Assembly (NCBI RefSeq): GCF_001282725.1
Contig: NZ_LN876587.1
Coordinates: forward strand, 20,108 to 84,107
Source of the DNA: Inediibacterium massiliense
GTDB lineage: Bacteria; Bacillota; Clostridia; Peptostreptococcales; Thermotaleaceae
Length of the DNA: 64,000 nucleotides
Direction: 5' to 3'
Of this stretch, positions 17,930-27,341 are shown one piece after another (the stretch's first letter is position 1; each line of letters begins with the position of its first letter). A program made the position numbers and the translations under genes. The notes below the pieces were generated by a model. It did no database searches. It saw only the letters and a list, made by a program, of their open reading frames with translations, and was not told where the DNA came from.

Positions 17930-17940
17930 TGTGGTATAAT
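17930..17940 (+). promoter_or_regulatory. Extended -10 promoter before the NUDIX gene
   Basis: TGGTATAAT (ending at 17,940) is a TGn-extended -10 hexamer located 86 bases before the NUDIX start, just after the yvcK stop. No strong -35 is needed for this class. Confidence 0.45.
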
Positions 17941-18025
17941 AATAAAAATGCCAGCAATGACATCCTCAAAATATTTATTGAGAACAAAACGAAGGAGTTC
18001 TTTCATGTAGCGAGGGGTGGAAGTC

Positions 18026-18448
18026 ATGAAGAGAGAGATGAGTTCTGGTGGTGTAGTTGTTTTTGGCAATGCCATTCTTCTTTTACGTAAATACAATGGA
18101 GATTGGGTGCTTCCTAAAGGAAAAGTAAAAGAAGATGAAGACATTGATCGGGCAGCTATTCGAGAAGTGTATGAAGAAACTCATGTAAAAGCTGAAATTA
18201 TAAAATATATTGACAAAATAAACTATTCTTTTAAAAATGGTTGGGACACAAATGAAATGGTTTATAAAACGGTTCATTGGTATTTAATGAAAACAAGAAG
18301 TATGGATGCATCTCCTTTAAAAGAGGAAGGATTTATTGATGCTAGATTTGTTCACATGAATCGAGCCATAGAGATTGCCAAGTATGATGATGAAAGTCAG
18401 ATTATTCAAAAGGCTATAAAAGAAATTCAAAAAGACCTTCAATTATAA
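18026..18448 (+). CDS. NUDIX hydrolase
   Basis: A 140-residue NUDIX pyrophosphohydrolase. The 23-residue Nudix box begins with GKVKEDEDID near residue 33 and contains the metal-binding REVYEE. The start at 18,026 is placed 8 bases after GAGGGG. It fills the position between yvcK and whiA and resembles the Ap4A/8-oxo-dGTP type, but its substrate cannot be read from the sequence. Confidence 0.9.
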   Translation: MKREMSSGGVVVFGNAILLLRKYNGDWVLPKGKVKEDEDIDRAAIREVYEETHVKAEIIKYIDKINYSFKNGWDTNEMVYKTVHWYLMKTRSMDASPLKEEGFIDARFVHMNRAIEIAKYDDESQIIQKAIKEIQKDLQL

Positions 18449-18468
18449 ATAGGTCTTTTTCTTTTTTA
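18429..18468 (+). terminator. Terminator of the NUDIX gene
   Basis: AAAAAGACCT and AGGTCTTTTT form a 10-bp stem that overlaps the last codons of the NUDIX gene, followed by CTTTTTT. Confidence 0.75.
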
Positions 18469-18581
18469 TGAAATTATACAAATTTTATTTTTATAATTTC
18501 TCTAATGTATTTCAACAAAGTTTACTGAATAATTTTTTGAAGAAAGACTTTGTTCTAAATATATGCTATAATATAGAAATA

Positions 18582-18590
18582 TGGTATAAT
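18582..18590 (+). promoter_or_regulatory. Extended -10 promoter before whiA
   Basis: TGGTATAAT ends at 18,590, 57 bases before the whiA start; a second extended hexamer, TGCTATAAT, ends at 18,572. Both lie after the NUDIX terminator, so whiA and crh likely have their own promoter. Confidence 0.45.
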
Positions 18591-18647
18591 TTTAAAATAA
18601 GGGAAAATGTACCTAAAAGCTTTTGTTCTTAGGGGTAGGTGATGAAT

Positions 18648-19610
18648 ATGTCATTTTCTATGCAAGCAAAAAATGAGTTAGCAAGAATTATTCCAGAGAA
18701 TCGTTGTTGCCAAATTGCAGAACTATCTGCTTTGATTCGTATGAGTGGTACAATTCAGCTTGTAGGATTTCAAAAGATGAATATTAAGATTGTTACTGAA
18801 AATGCGGCTGTTGCGAGAAAAATTTTTACTCTTTTAAAAAGATGTTTTGGTGTGCATACAGAATTAAGAGTAAGAAAAAACAAACTTTTAAAAAAGAATA
18901 ATCACTATATGATGATGATTAGTAGTGATTTGGGGGCAAACGATATCCTTAAAGAAGCAGGAATCTTAAAAACAAATAACGACAAACTTTATATAGATTA
19001 TAATGTACCATATATATTGATTAAAAGCAAATGCTGTAAAAGAGCTTATTTAAGAGGAGCTTTTTTAGGAGCAGGATCTGTGAGTGATCCTGAGAAAACC
19101 TATCACTTAGAGTTTGTAACAAGCAGTGAGGAGCATAGCCAAGGATTAAAAGACCTTATTAACGATTTTGAGCTAGGAGCTAAAATTGTCCAGCGTAAAA
19201 ATAGTTATGTGATTTATTTAAAAGAAGGAGATTGTATTGTAGATCTTCTCAATATTATGGGAGCTCATTCTGCTTTATTAAATTTAGAAAATATAAGAGT
19301 AGTCAAGCAGGTTAGAAATAATGTGAATAGAATTGTAAATTGTGAAACAGCAAATTTAAGTAAAATTGTAAATGCATCCGTTAGGCAAATTGAGAACATA
19401 GAATATATTCAAGCCCATGCAGGATTTAAAACTCTTCCAGAAGGACTTAGAGAAATTGCGCAGTTAAGGCTTGAATATAAGGAAGCAAGTCTTAAAGAAC
19501 TAGGACAGATGCTAGACCCTCCTGTTGGAAAATCAGGTGTTAATCATAGATTGAGGAAAATTGAGAGAATTGCAGAAAAACTAAAAGAAAGTAAGGGGGA
19601 GATAAGATGA
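18648..19610 (+). CDS. whiA: Sporulation/cell-division DNA-binding regulator WhiA
   Basis: A 320-residue WhiA protein: an N-terminal LAGLIDADG-homing-endonuclease-like fold without catalytic function (RGAFLGAGSVSDPEKTYHLE near residue 134) and a C-terminal helix-turn-helix (ASLKELGQMLDPPVGKSGVNHRL). I use the ATG at 18,648 (MSFSMQAKNEL matches the family start). Its stop codon overlaps the crh start as ATGA, so the two are probably translationally coupled. Confidence 0.95.
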   Translation: MSFSMQAKNELARIIPENRCCQIAELSALIRMSGTIQLVGFQKMNIKIVTENAAVARKIFTLLKRCFGVHTELRVRKNKLLKKNNHYMMMISSDLGANDILKEAGILKTNNDKLYIDYNVPYILIKSKCCKRAYLRGAFLGAGSVSDPEKTYHLEFVTSSEEHSQGLKDLINDFELGAKIVQRKNSYVIYLKEGDCIVDLLNIMGAHSALLNLENIRVVKQVRNNVNRIVNCETANLSKIVNASVRQIENIEYIQAHAGFKTLPEGLREIAQLRLEYKEASLKELGQMLDPPVGKSGVNHRLRKIERIAEKLKESKGEIR

Positions 19611-19873
19611 TTAAGAAAGAAATATCTATCATGCACGAACAAGGATTAAGAGCAAGACCAGCAGCGATGTTTGTGCAATTAGCCAATAAATTTATGTCTG
19701 ATATTTTTGTAGAACAACAATATAAAAAAGTAAATGCAAAAAGTATTATGTGTATCATGGCATTAGGACTTTTAAAAGGAGAAAGTATTGCAGTAAGTAT
19801 TGATGGTCCTGATGAAGAAGAGGCTATAAAAGCTATTGAGGATTTTTTTCAAAATCCAAAAGAGAACCTATAA
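19607..19873 (+). CDS. crh: Crh-like HPr paralogue lacking the phosphorylatable histidine
   Basis: An 88-residue HPr-fold protein. At the position of the PTS phospho-histidine (residue 15) there is Arg: GLRARPAA instead of GLHARPAA. Ser46 is present in NAKSIM. It can therefore not carry PTS phosphate but could be phosphorylated on serine, as Bacillus Crh is (which has Gln15). Its position directly behind whiA is that of Crh. It most likely acts as a regulatory HPr-like protein. Followed by a strong terminator. Confidence 0.88.
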   Translation: MIKKEISIMHEQGLRARPAAMFVQLANKFMSDIFVEQQYKKVNAKSIMCIMALGLLKGESIAVSIDGPDEEEAIKAIEDFFQNPKENL

Positions 19874-19904
19874 AAACTATTCCGAAGAGGAATAGTTTTT
19901 TTTA
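19873..19904 (+). terminator. Terminator after crh
   Basis: AAAACTATTCC and GGAATAGTTTT form an 11-bp stem with a short GAAGA loop, followed by TTTT. Confidence 0.9.
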
Positions 19905-20027
19905 GTGAAATTTTTGTAAATTTATGAAATGTTTATATAATTATCATCATGAATTAAAGGAGTTTGTATCATTTTGGCGAATAAAATAATTAGTATGATT
20001 TGGTATATCTCACATTTGGAGGAACTT

Positions 20028-21098
20028 ATGTTTAAAGTAAATATTGAATATATAAAGCCAGGAATGATTTTAGCAAAAACTCTTCAAAATATAGATGGAC
20101 AAATTTTATTAAGTGCAGGTGTAAAATTAAAAGAAAATTATATACAAAAACTTAGAGAAATAGGAATTAACCAAGTATACATAGAGACCGAAGAAACTTC
20201 TGACATTGTAATTGAAGATGTGATTTGTGAGCAAAATAGATTTGAAGCAAAAAAAGTGATTAGAGAGACGATGAATGATCTTTATATGGGAAGACATGCT
20301 CAAATGGAAGGAGTCTTTCATACAATTAGTAATCTATTAGATGATCTTTTAGGAAATAGGGATATTCTTCTCAATCTTTCAGATATAAAAACAGCAGATG
20401 AATATACTTTTGCTCATTCTGTAAATGTGTGTGTATTATCTTTGATTACAGGAATAGCTATGGGATATAATAGAGAAAGATTAGAAAAATTAGGGGTTGG
20501 AGCAATTCTACACGATATTGGAAAAGTGTGGATTCCAAAAGAAATACTCAATAAACCTGCCAAACTGACAGAGGAAGAATATAAAAGGATCAAAACTCAT
20601 TCTAAATTAGGGTATGATATGATTAAAAGATATGATTATATTAGTAGTTTGAGTGCTATCGTTGTTTTAACTCATCATGAAAGATATGATGGGAAAGGTT
20701 ATCCGTTAGGGAAAAAAGGGGAAGAAATTCATGAGTTTGCTAGAATTGTCTCTATAGCTGATGTATATGATGCCCTAACTTCTGATAGAGTATATAAAAA
20801 GAAGATGTTTCCTCATGAAGCTGTAGAATATTTAGTTTCTATGGGAGGACATCAATTTGATTATGAAATTGTAAAAAAATTTATTGCACATGTAGCAGTC
20901 TATCCTTTAGGAACGATGGTTGTTTTGAGTACAGGAGAAAAAGGAATTGTTATAAAAGTAGATCATACATATCCAAACCGTCCCACTATAAGATGTATGT
21001 ATGGAGTAGATGGTGAAAAATATGATATTTTTAAGGAGTTAAATTTAATAGATTATCCATCCATTATGATTATAGAGGTGTTAGAGAAACTTGAATAG
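20028..21098 (+). CDS. HD-GYP domain protein (putative c-di-GMP phosphodiesterase)
   Basis: A 356-residue protein with an N-terminal domain of about 110 residues resembling the segment that often precedes HD-GYP domains (VNIEYIKPGMILAKTL). An intact HD-GYP domain follows, with HDIGKVWIP near residue 163 and HHERYDGKGYP near 217. A short C-terminal strand-rich region (residues about 290-356) contains a KGIVIKVD motif. The start at 20,028 follows GGAGG; an earlier in-frame start would add 18 residues that look untranslated. Cytoplasmic, no membrane segment. Confidence 0.88.
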   Translation: MFKVNIEYIKPGMILAKTLQNIDGQILLSAGVKLKENYIQKLREIGINQVYIETEETSDIVIEDVICEQNRFEAKKVIRETMNDLYMGRHAQMEGVFHTISNLLDDLLGNRDILLNLSDIKTADEYTFAHSVNVCVLSLITGIAMGYNRERLEKLGVGAILHDIGKVWIPKEILNKPAKLTEEEYKRIKTHSKLGYDMIKRYDYISSLSAIVVLTHHERYDGKGYPLGKKGEEIHEFARIVSIADVYDALTSDRVYKKKMFPHEAVEYLVSMGGHQFDYEIVKKFIAHVAVYPLGTMVVLSTGEKGIVIKVDHTYPNRPTIRCMYGVDGEKYDIFKELNLIDYPSIMIIEVLEKLE

Positions 21099-21112
21099 TT
21101 TTGGTATAATAA

Positions 21113-21141
21113 AGTATGAATGATGAGTTCATACTTTTTTT
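21113..21141 (+). terminator. Terminator after the second HD-GYP gene
   Basis: AGTATGAA and TTCATACT form a perfect 8-bp stem followed by TTTTTT. Confidence 0.85.
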
Positions 21142-21177
21142 AATAGATATATAGTTGCATAGAGGTAGGTGATGTAT

Positions 21178-22476
21178 ATGACAAAAAATGAACAGATTAT
21201 TGATTATATAAAAAATCTTTCTATAGGAAGCAAAATTTCAGTAAGACAAATTGCACAAGATTTAGATGTAAGTGAAGGAACAGCATACAAAGCTATTAAA
21301 GATGCAGAAAGAGATGAATTGGTAAGCACCATTCCTAGAGTAGGAACCATAAGAGTAGAAAAAGTGAAAAAAAAGAGCATTGACAAGGTAACTTTTTCAG
21401 AAGTTTTAAATATTGTAGAAGGACAAGTATTAGGAGGACATGAAGGAATTTATAAGATCGTCAATAAATTTGTCATAGGAGCTATGGATGTAGGGGATAT
21501 TGAAAAATATATTTCAAAAGGAGATCTTTTGATTGTAGGAAATAGAGAAGATGCTCATAAACTCGCATTAGATAAAGGATGTGCTATTTTAATTACTGGA
21601 GGGTTTACTTGTAAAGAGGAAATAAAAAAAATAGCCAATGAAAAAAAACTTCCAGTTCTTTTAACAAGCTATGACACTTTTACTATAACAACTATGATTG
21701 ATCGAGCTTTACATGAGAGACTGATAAAAAAAGAAATTCTTTTAACAGAAGATATTATGCCCAGTACTTTATGTTATCTGAAAGAAGAAGATAAAGTTTG
21801 TGATATGAAAAAAGCGATGAAAAAAACTGGACATAGAAGATTTCCAGTGGTAGATGAAAATTTATATGTGATAGGAATGGTCTCTCCAAGAGATATTGAA
21901 GGAGTAAATGCAGAGACTTCTATTATAGATGTTATGACACCTAATCCTATTACAGTGGCTCCTAATACTTCCGTAGCATATATTTCTCATATTATGATTT
22001 GGGAAGGAATCAAGCTTGTGCCTATAGTAGAAAATAAAAAGCTTGTAGGAGTGATTACTCGTCAAGATGTGATTCGGGGACTCAAAAACATGAGAAATCA
22101 GCCTCATATGGCAGAACCCTTTGAAGATATGCTGATCAATCAATCAAAAATCGAGGAAACACCTACTGGAATTTCATTAACAGGAGAAATTACTCCTATG
22201 ATGCTTAATGAAAGAGGCATTGCTAGTGCAGGAGTTTTGGTTATGCTTATGTCTACAGCAGGTTCTATGGCTATAAGAAAGCAAAAAAGTTTAGATAGTA
22301 TTATTGATAGTTTTATGATTTATTTTATTAAACCCTTACAAATTGAAAGCAAGGTAGAAATTCATGCAGATATTATCAATATTAGTCGAAAATTTTATAA
22401 AGTAGAAGTGACAGCTTATTATAATGGAGAAATTGTTTCAAAGGCTATGATGTCTGCAAAATTATTGAGAAGATAG
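21178..22476 (+). CDS. HTH-DRTGG-CBS-hotdog regulator (YtoI-like)
   Basis: A 432-residue multidomain protein: an N-terminal winged helix-turn-helix (residues about 10-60), a DRTGG domain (about 65-185), two CBS domains (about 190-310; CBS pairs usually bind adenosyl nucleotides) and a C-terminal hotdog thioesterase-like domain (about 315-432). This order matches Bacillus YtoI. DNA binding linked to nucleotide or acyl-CoA sensing is expected; the ligand is unknown. It lies 13 bases before dnaE on the same strand, which is the usual neighbourhood in Firmicutes. Confidence 0.88.
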   Translation: MTKNEQIIDYIKNLSIGSKISVRQIAQDLDVSEGTAYKAIKDAERDELVSTIPRVGTIRVEKVKKKSIDKVTFSEVLNIVEGQVLGGHEGIYKIVNKFVIGAMDVGDIEKYISKGDLLIVGNREDAHKLALDKGCAILITGGFTCKEEIKKIANEKKLPVLLTSYDTFTITTMIDRALHERLIKKEILLTEDIMPSTLCYLKEEDKVCDMKKAMKKTGHRRFPVVDENLYVIGMVSPRDIEGVNAETSIIDVMTPNPITVAPNTSVAYISHIMIWEGIKLVPIVENKKLVGVITRQDVIRGLKNMRNQPHMAEPFEDMLINQSKIEETPTGISLTGEITPMMLNERGIASAGVLVMLMSTAGSMAIRKQKSLDSIIDSFMIYFIKPLQIESKVEIHADIINISRKFYKVEVTAYYNGEIVSKAMMSAKLLRR

Positions 22477-22489
22477 AGAGGAGGAAGCT

Positions 22490-25400
22490 ATGAGGGATTT
22501 TGTTCATTTACATGTCCATACAGAATATAGCTTATTAGACGGCGCTACTCGTATTAAAGATCTGATCAAGAAAGTAAAAGAATTAGGAATGAAAGCTATT
22601 GCCATTACAGATCATGGGTCTATGTTTGGAGTTATTGATTTTTATAAAGAGTGTAAAAAGCATGGAATCAAACCTATTATAGGATGTGAAGTATATACAG
22701 CCAGTAGGACTATGAAAGATAAAGATCCAATAAAAGACAAAAGGATGGGGCATTTGGTGCTTCTTGCTAAAAATCAATTAGGCTATCAAAATTTGATGAA
22801 GATTGTATCATTGGGCTATGTAGAAGGTTTTTACTATAAACCTCGTATAGATTTATCTGTACTCCAAAAATACAGTGAAGGAATTATTGCTCTTAGTGCT
22901 TGTCTGGCAGGAGAAGTACAGCAACATCTTTTAGACAATAATTATGAAGAAGCAAAAAAACATGCAAAAAGATTACAAGAAATATTTGGAGAAGATCATT
23001 TTTATTTAGAGCTTCAAGATCATGGGATATCAGAGCAAAAAATAGTCAATGAACAGCTTATTCGATTAAGCAGTGAAACAGGTATTCCACTAGTGGCTAC
23101 TAATGATGTTCATTATCTCAAAAAAGAAGATGCACCTATTCATGATGTTTTATTGTGTATTCAAACAGCAAAGACATTAGAGGATGAGGATCGAATGAAG
23201 TTTCCAACTCCTGAATTTTATCTAAAGTCTCCACAGGAGATGGAAGAATTGTTTTCTTATGCAAAAGAAGCCCTAGATCATACAGCAAAGATTGCAGATT
23301 TGTGTCATGTGGAATTTGATTTTAACCAGATGCATCTTCCAAACTATGAAGTTCCTCAATCCTATACGGCTAAGGAGTATTTGAGAAAGCTTTGTAAAGA
23401 AGGTTTAAAGAAAAGATATGAAAATATTACAGAGAAATTAAAAGAAAGATTAGAATATGAATTAAACACTATAGAAACCATGGGATATGTGGAATATTTT
23501 TTAATCGTATGGGACTTTATAAGATATGCAAAAGAAAACAATATTATGGTAGGACCAGGGAGAGGATCTGCTGCAGGAAGTATTGTCTCTTATACTTTAG
23601 GAATTACAGATATAGATCCTATCAAATATAATCTAATCTTTGAAAGGTTTTTAAATCCTGAGCGTGTGACTATGCCAGATATTGATATTGACTTTTGCTT
23701 TGAAAGAAGACAAGAGGTTATAGATTATGTAGTAAGAAAATATGGAAAAGAAAAGGTAGCACAAATTATTACCTTTGGAACGATGGCTGCAAGAGCTGCT
23801 ATAAGAGATGTGGGACGTGCTATGAATATTTCTTATGGAGAAGTAGATACAATTGCAAAACAAATTCCTATGCAGCCTGGAATAACTATAGATAAGGGAC
23901 TTGAAATCAATCCATCACTAAAAGATATTTACAATAGAGATGAAAAGGCAAAATATTTGATAGATGTAGCAAGAGCCGTAGAGGGGATGCCAAGGCATGC
24001 ATCTACTCATGCAGCAGGAGTAGTGATATCTAAAAAAGCTATTGATGAGTATGTTCCTTTGTATGTTCATAATGAAGGGGTTACCACCCAGTTTACAATG
24101 GGTACGCTAGAAGAGTTAGGATTACTCAAAATGGACTTTTTAGGTCTTAGAAATCTTACAGTGATTCGAGATGCATTAGAAAGCATCAAAAGGAATTATA
24201 AAGTAGAGATAGATTTTTCAAGTATGCCTTATACAGACCCAAAGGTATATCAGCTTATTAGCAAAGGAGATACTTTAGGAGTGTTTCAGCTTGAAAGTGC
24301 TGGTATGAGGCAATTTATGAAGGAATTAAAGCCAGATTGCTTTGAAGATATTGTAGCGGGTATCTCTCTTTATAGACCAGGACCTATGGATTCTATTCCT
24401 AAATATATAGAATACAAAAATAATCCAGAAAAAATACAATATCTTCATCCAAAGCTTGAACCTATTTTAAATGTAACCTATGGATGTTTGATTTATCAAG
24501 AACAGGTTATGCAGATTGTAAGAGAACTAGGTGGATACTCCTATGGACGAAGTGATTTGGTACGTCGAGCTATGAGTAAAAAGAAAATGGAAGTCATGGA
24601 AGAGGAAAGAAAATATTTCATTTATGGAAAAGAAGATGAAAATGGAAATATAGAAATTGTAGGATGTATAAGAAATGGCGTAGATGAAAAAATAGCAAAT
24701 CAAATATATGATGATATGATTGACTTCGCCAAGTACGCTTTCAACAAATCTCACGCCGCGGCTTATGCAGTATTAGGTTATGAAACAGCCTATTTGAAAT
24801 ATTATTATCCTGTAGAATTTATGGCAGCGTTGCTGACAAGTGTTATAGGAGATAGTGCTAAAATTGCACAATATATAGAGGACTGTAAAAAAAGAAATAT
24901 AGAAATTTTACCACCTAGTGTCAATGAAAGTAGAGAAAATTTCACAGTAGAAGATGGAAAAATCAGATTTGGTCTTTTAGCAGTAAAAAATGTAGGATTG
25001 GGTGTAATAGATTCTATTGTAAAAGCAAGAGAAGAAAAAGAAAAGTATTTGAGTTTTACGGATTTTTGTGAAAAAGTAGACATGAAAGAAATTAATAAAA
25101 GAGCTGTAGAAAGCCTCATAAGATCTGGAGCCTTTGATGGTATGGGAGCCAATCGAGCACAACTTCTGGCGATTTATGAAAAGGTTATGGATGGAATTAA
25201 CCAAGATCGAAAAAGAAATATAGCAGGACAAGTATCATTTTTTCAAGCTTTTGATACGGCTATTACACAAGGGGCAAAAAAAGATGAACTTCCAGATGTA
25301 GCTGAATTTCCGCAAAAAAATCTTTTGATGATGGAAAAGGAAGTATTAGGACTATACATCAGTGGACATCCTTTATCTGAATATGAACAAGAAGTCAAAA

Positions 25401-25966
25401 AAATTTCAACATTTCATACGATAGATTTGTTAGAAATAGATGAAAATCAAAATCAAAAAATAAAAGATGGAGGATTTATAAGAATTGCAGGATTAATTGT
25501 TCATAGAAAAAATAAAATTACAAAGAATAACAATATGATGGCATTTATTACATTAGAAGATTTATTTGGATCTATAGAAGTCCTTGTTTTTCCTAAAATA
25601 TTTGATCAATATATGAGCTTTTTACAAGAAGATCAAATCGTTGTGATAGAGGGAAAAATTAGTTTGAAGGAAGATGAAGAACCTAAAATTATTGCAAATA
25701 AAATTCTTCCTTTAGTCAAAAACGAATATGCACAAAACATGAAACTATATTTAAAAATTAGTAAGGAAAAGGATGAAAAAGAAGTTTTTCAAAATATTAA
25801 AAATATCCTTAAAAAATGGAAGGGTATGGTTCCTGTCTATATTTATATAGAAAAAGAAAATAAAAAATTAAAAGCAGATACATCCTTATGGATTCATATA
25901 CAAGATGGTTTGATTGGGGAATTAAAAGAACTATTAGGAAAAGAATGTGTAAAAATAATAGAATAA
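22490..25966 (+). CDS. dnaE: DNA polymerase III alpha subunit DnaE
   Basis: A 1158-residue replicative polymerase of the DnaE1 type. The N-terminal PHP domain starts with HLHVHTEYSLLDG. The polymerase active-site aspartates are in PDIDIDFCFE near residue 395, with the upstream GPGRGSAAGS near 357. The C-terminal OB-fold is near residues 1000-1080. It lacks an integral DnaQ-like exonuclease domain, unlike PolC. Full length, no frameshift. Starts after GAGGAGG. Confidence 0.97.
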   Translation: MRDFVHLHVHTEYSLLDGATRIKDLIKKVKELGMKAIAITDHGSMFGVIDFYKECKKHGIKPIIGCEVYTASRTMKDKDPIKDKRMGHLVLLAKNQLGYQNLMKIVSLGYVEGFYYKPRIDLSVLQKYSEGIIALSACLAGEVQQHLLDNNYEEAKKHAKRLQEIFGEDHFYLELQDHGISEQKIVNEQLIRLSSETGIPLVATNDVHYLKKEDAPIHDVLLCIQTAKTLEDEDRMKFPTPEFYLKSPQEMEELFSYAKEALDHTAKIADLCHVEFDFNQMHLPNYEVPQSYTAKEYLRKLCKEGLKKRYENITEKLKERLEYELNTIETMGYVEYFLIVWDFIRYAKENNIMVGPGRGSAAGSIVSYTLGITDIDPIKYNLIFERFLNPERVTMPDIDIDFCFERRQEVIDYVVRKYGKEKVAQIITFGTMAARAAIRDVGRAMNISYGEVDTIAKQIPMQPGITIDKGLEINPSLKDIYNRDEKAKYLIDVARAVEGMPRHASTHAAGVVISKKAIDEYVPLYVHNEGVTTQFTMGTLEELGLLKMDFLGLRNLTVIRDALESIKRNYKVEIDFSSMPYTDPKVYQLISKGDTLGVFQLESAGMRQFMKELKPDCFEDIVAGISLYRPGPMDSIPKYIEYKNNPEKIQYLHPKLEPILNVTYGCLIYQEQVMQIVRELGGYSYGRSDLVRRAMSKKKMEVMEEERKYFIYGKEDENGNIEIVGCIRNGVDEKIANQIYDDMIDFAKYAFNKSHAAAYAVLGYETAYLKYYYPVEFMAALLTSVIGDSAKIAQYIEDCKKRNIEILPPSVNESRENFTVEDGKIRFGLLAVKNVGLGVIDSIVKAREEKEKYLSFTDFCEKVDMKEINKRAVESLIRSGAFDGMGANRAQLLAIYEKVMDGINQDRKRNIAGQVSFFQAFDTAITQGAKKDELPDVAEFPQKNLLMMEKEVLGLYISGHPLSEYEQEVKKISTFHTIDLLEIDENQNQKIKDGGFIRIAGLIVHRKNKITKNNNMMAFITLEDLFGSIEVLVFPKIFDQYMSFLQEDQIVVIEGKISLKEDEEPKIIANKILPLVKNEYAQNMKLYLKISKEKDEKEVFQNIKNILKKWKGMVPVYIYIEKENKKLKADTSLWIHIQDGLIGELKELLGKECVKIIE

Positions 25967-26090
25967 TATGGAATATTGACTTAGATTATATTGCAAGAAT
26001 GATAAAATATAATTTCTATATATTGAAATTTACTCAAAATTAGAATAAAATAGTAACAAAATCAATATACTCCAAAGGGAGGTCCAGAAT

Positions 26091-26270
26091 ATGTGGACAG
26101 TAGTATATATGGCACATAATAAAGAAGATGTACAAAAAATAAAAAGGCTTTTGGATGGAGAAGGATTTTTAGTAAAAATTAAACAAATAGGAAAAGAAGA
26201 TAAAGTATATGAAGTACTTGTTCCTAGTGGAGAAGTAGAAGAAGCTCATGAAGTATTGGTAAATATTTAA
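26091..26270 (+). CDS. Small conserved protein upstream of pfkA
   Basis: A 59-residue gene with a strong GGGAGG site 8 bases before its ATG. It reads MWTVVYMAHNKEDVQ and continues to EVLVPSGEVEEAHEVLVNI: two beta-alpha units that resemble the small DUF2007-like signal-transduction fold. Short proteins of this type often lie before pfkA in Clostridia, sometimes with an unsupported enzyme name. Its function is unknown. Codon use matches its neighbours. Confidence 0.7.
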   Translation: MWTVVYMAHNKEDVQKIKRLLDGEGFLVKIKQIGKEDKVYEVLVPSGEVEEAHEVLVNI

Positions 26271-26282
26271 TATTAAAATCAT

Positions 26283-26313
26283 AGGGAAAGTACCTGGTTT
26301 AGGAACTTTCCCT
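26283..26313 (+). terminator. Hairpin between the small gene and pfkA
   Basis: AGGGAAAGT and ACTTTCCCT form a perfect 9-bp stem with a 13-base loop. Only TCTC follows, so it may be a weak terminator or a processing/regulatory hairpin in the pfkA leader. Confidence 0.5.
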
Positions 26314-26338
26314 TCTCAAATAGATAGGAAATACTTAA

Positions 26339-27325
<987 letters not shown>

Positions 27326-27341
27326 TTGGAGGGGAATATAT

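Noticed and set aside
19607-19873. Ordinary PTS phosphocarrier HPr (ptsH)
   Set aside because: The active-site histidine at position 15 is Arg and the gene is in the crh position behind whiA.
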